In this document: positions 4,671 through 5,086 of the stretch, in pieces
How positions within the stretch are numbered: position 1 is the first letter of the stretch
How the letters are laid out: each line of letters opens with the position of its first letter
NCBI GenBank assembly: GCA_902796285.1
Contig: CADBOH010000046.1
Location: 1 to 5,086, forward strand
Direction of reading: 5' to 3'
Origin: an uncultured Eubacteriales bacterium
GTDB lineage: Bacteria; Bacillota; Clostridia; Christensenellales; UBA1242
Length of the DNA stretch: 5,086 nt
Program-made: the position numbers and the translations under genes
Notes under the pieces: model-generated
Told to the model about the DNA's origin: nothing
Database searches by the model: none
Seen by the model: only the letters and a program-made list of their open reading frames with translations

Positions 4671-5086
4671 TTAGTTTTTCTTTGCAGGTTTTTTGCCAGC
4701 TGTTTTTGATGCGGCTTTCTTAGTTTGCTTTTCTTCCTTTTGAGCTTCTTCAAGAAGGTCATAATATTTGTCAAATACAGCGATAGCAATTTCTTCATCC
4801 TCTTCAACTCTGATTACAGAATTGCCTGCTTCGTCAGTATCAACTAAAAATACGATTGCCTCGTCTTCACCGATACCATCAATTTTGTCAAGTGGCTTTA
4901 AAACAACATAAAGTCTGTTTTCTTTTCTAACTTCATGTGGAATAACTGCAACTTGTTCAAATGTTAATTGTTTCCCCTTTTCGTCCATAAGAACGATTGG
5001 TTCTTTATTATCTTGATCGAGTAATACGTCAAGTAAATCTAATGGCTTTTCTTCTTTAACTTCTTTTTTAACTTCTTTTTCTGCCA
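4671..5086 (-). CDS. DUF1292 domain protein (5' end at window edge)
   Basis: The open frame continues from the internal ATG at 4988 up to the window edge, where it reads xTG GCA GAA AAA GAA. The missing base would complete ATG, GTG or TTG, so the true start is very probably position 5087 and the protein 138 residues, beginning MAEKEVKKEV. The core (about residues 29-117), from PIVLMDEKGKQLTFEQVAVI through ENRLYVVLKPLD and DEAIVFLVD to a C-terminal helix ending YYDLLEEAQ, follows the DUF1292 pattern, an acidic small domain of unknown function widespread in Firmicutes (B. subtilis YrzB is one). Unusual are a charged leader built on a 12-bp DNA repeat (TTTAACTTC at 5055-5063 and 5067-5075 on the plus strand) and a Lys/Ala-rich tail (KKAASKTAGKKPAKKN) that could bind nucleic acid. 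The stop is TAA, followed by a terminator. Confidence 0.85.
   Translation of the reverse strand, partial: AEKEVKKEVKEEKPLDLLDVLLDQDNKEPIVLMDEKGKQLTFEQVAVIPHEVRKENRLYVVLKPLDKIDGIGEDEAIVFLVDTDEAGNSVIRVEEDEEIAIAVFDKYYDLLEEAQKEEKQTKKAASKTAGKKPAKKN

Noticed and set aside
1..5086. Mobile element, CRISPR, toxin-antitoxin or defence system
   Set aside because: No transposase, recombinase, evenly spaced long repeats or paired toxin-antitoxin genes are visible; the window is mostly housekeeping genes in short transcription units.

Overview
This is a low-GC, AT-rich stretch of a Firmicutes-type chromosome (standard code, strong AGGAGG-like ribosome binding sites, sigma-A-type promoters, T-box control of a tRNA synthetase). 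The neighbour pair ytxC-thrS, which also lie close together in Bacillus subtilis, and the YtxC family itself (known from endospore formers) point to a Clostridia/Bacilli lineage, probably an uncultured clostridial group. The species cannot be named from this window.

Layout, read in the main direction of transcription (minus strand, right to left). (1) 5086-4671: a DUF1292 protein whose start codon probably lies one base beyond the window edge, closed by a hairpin terminator. (2) 4552-4403: a 49-residue basic protein with a very strong ribosome binding site. (3) 3604-4356, plus strand: a lipoprotein with a near-consensus promoter, convergent with the 49-residue gene and sharing a bidirectional terminator with it. 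(4) 3477-2710: a YtxC-family protein. (5) 2701-2467: a promoter and a compact threonine T-box riboswitch with an ACC specifier. (6) 2448-706: threonyl-tRNA synthetase lacking the N-terminal TGS domain. (7) 636-187: YajC with a long charged tail, its own promoter and a terminator. (8) 52-1: the first 17 codons of another gene, behind a perfect consensus promoter that overlaps direct repeats and is followed by a 16-bp palindrome.

Most genes here are core housekeeping functions: translation (ThrRS under tRNA-Thr sensing), the Sec translocon accessory YajC, and sporulation-associated YtxC. Nearly every gene has its own promoter and/or terminator, so this is a row of small transcription units rather than one long operon. 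I see no phage, transposon, CRISPR or obvious defence system. The less routine items are the repressor-like operator at the left edge, the TGS-less ThrRS with a Stem II-less T-box, the unannotated 49-residue gene, and the orphan lipoprotein.
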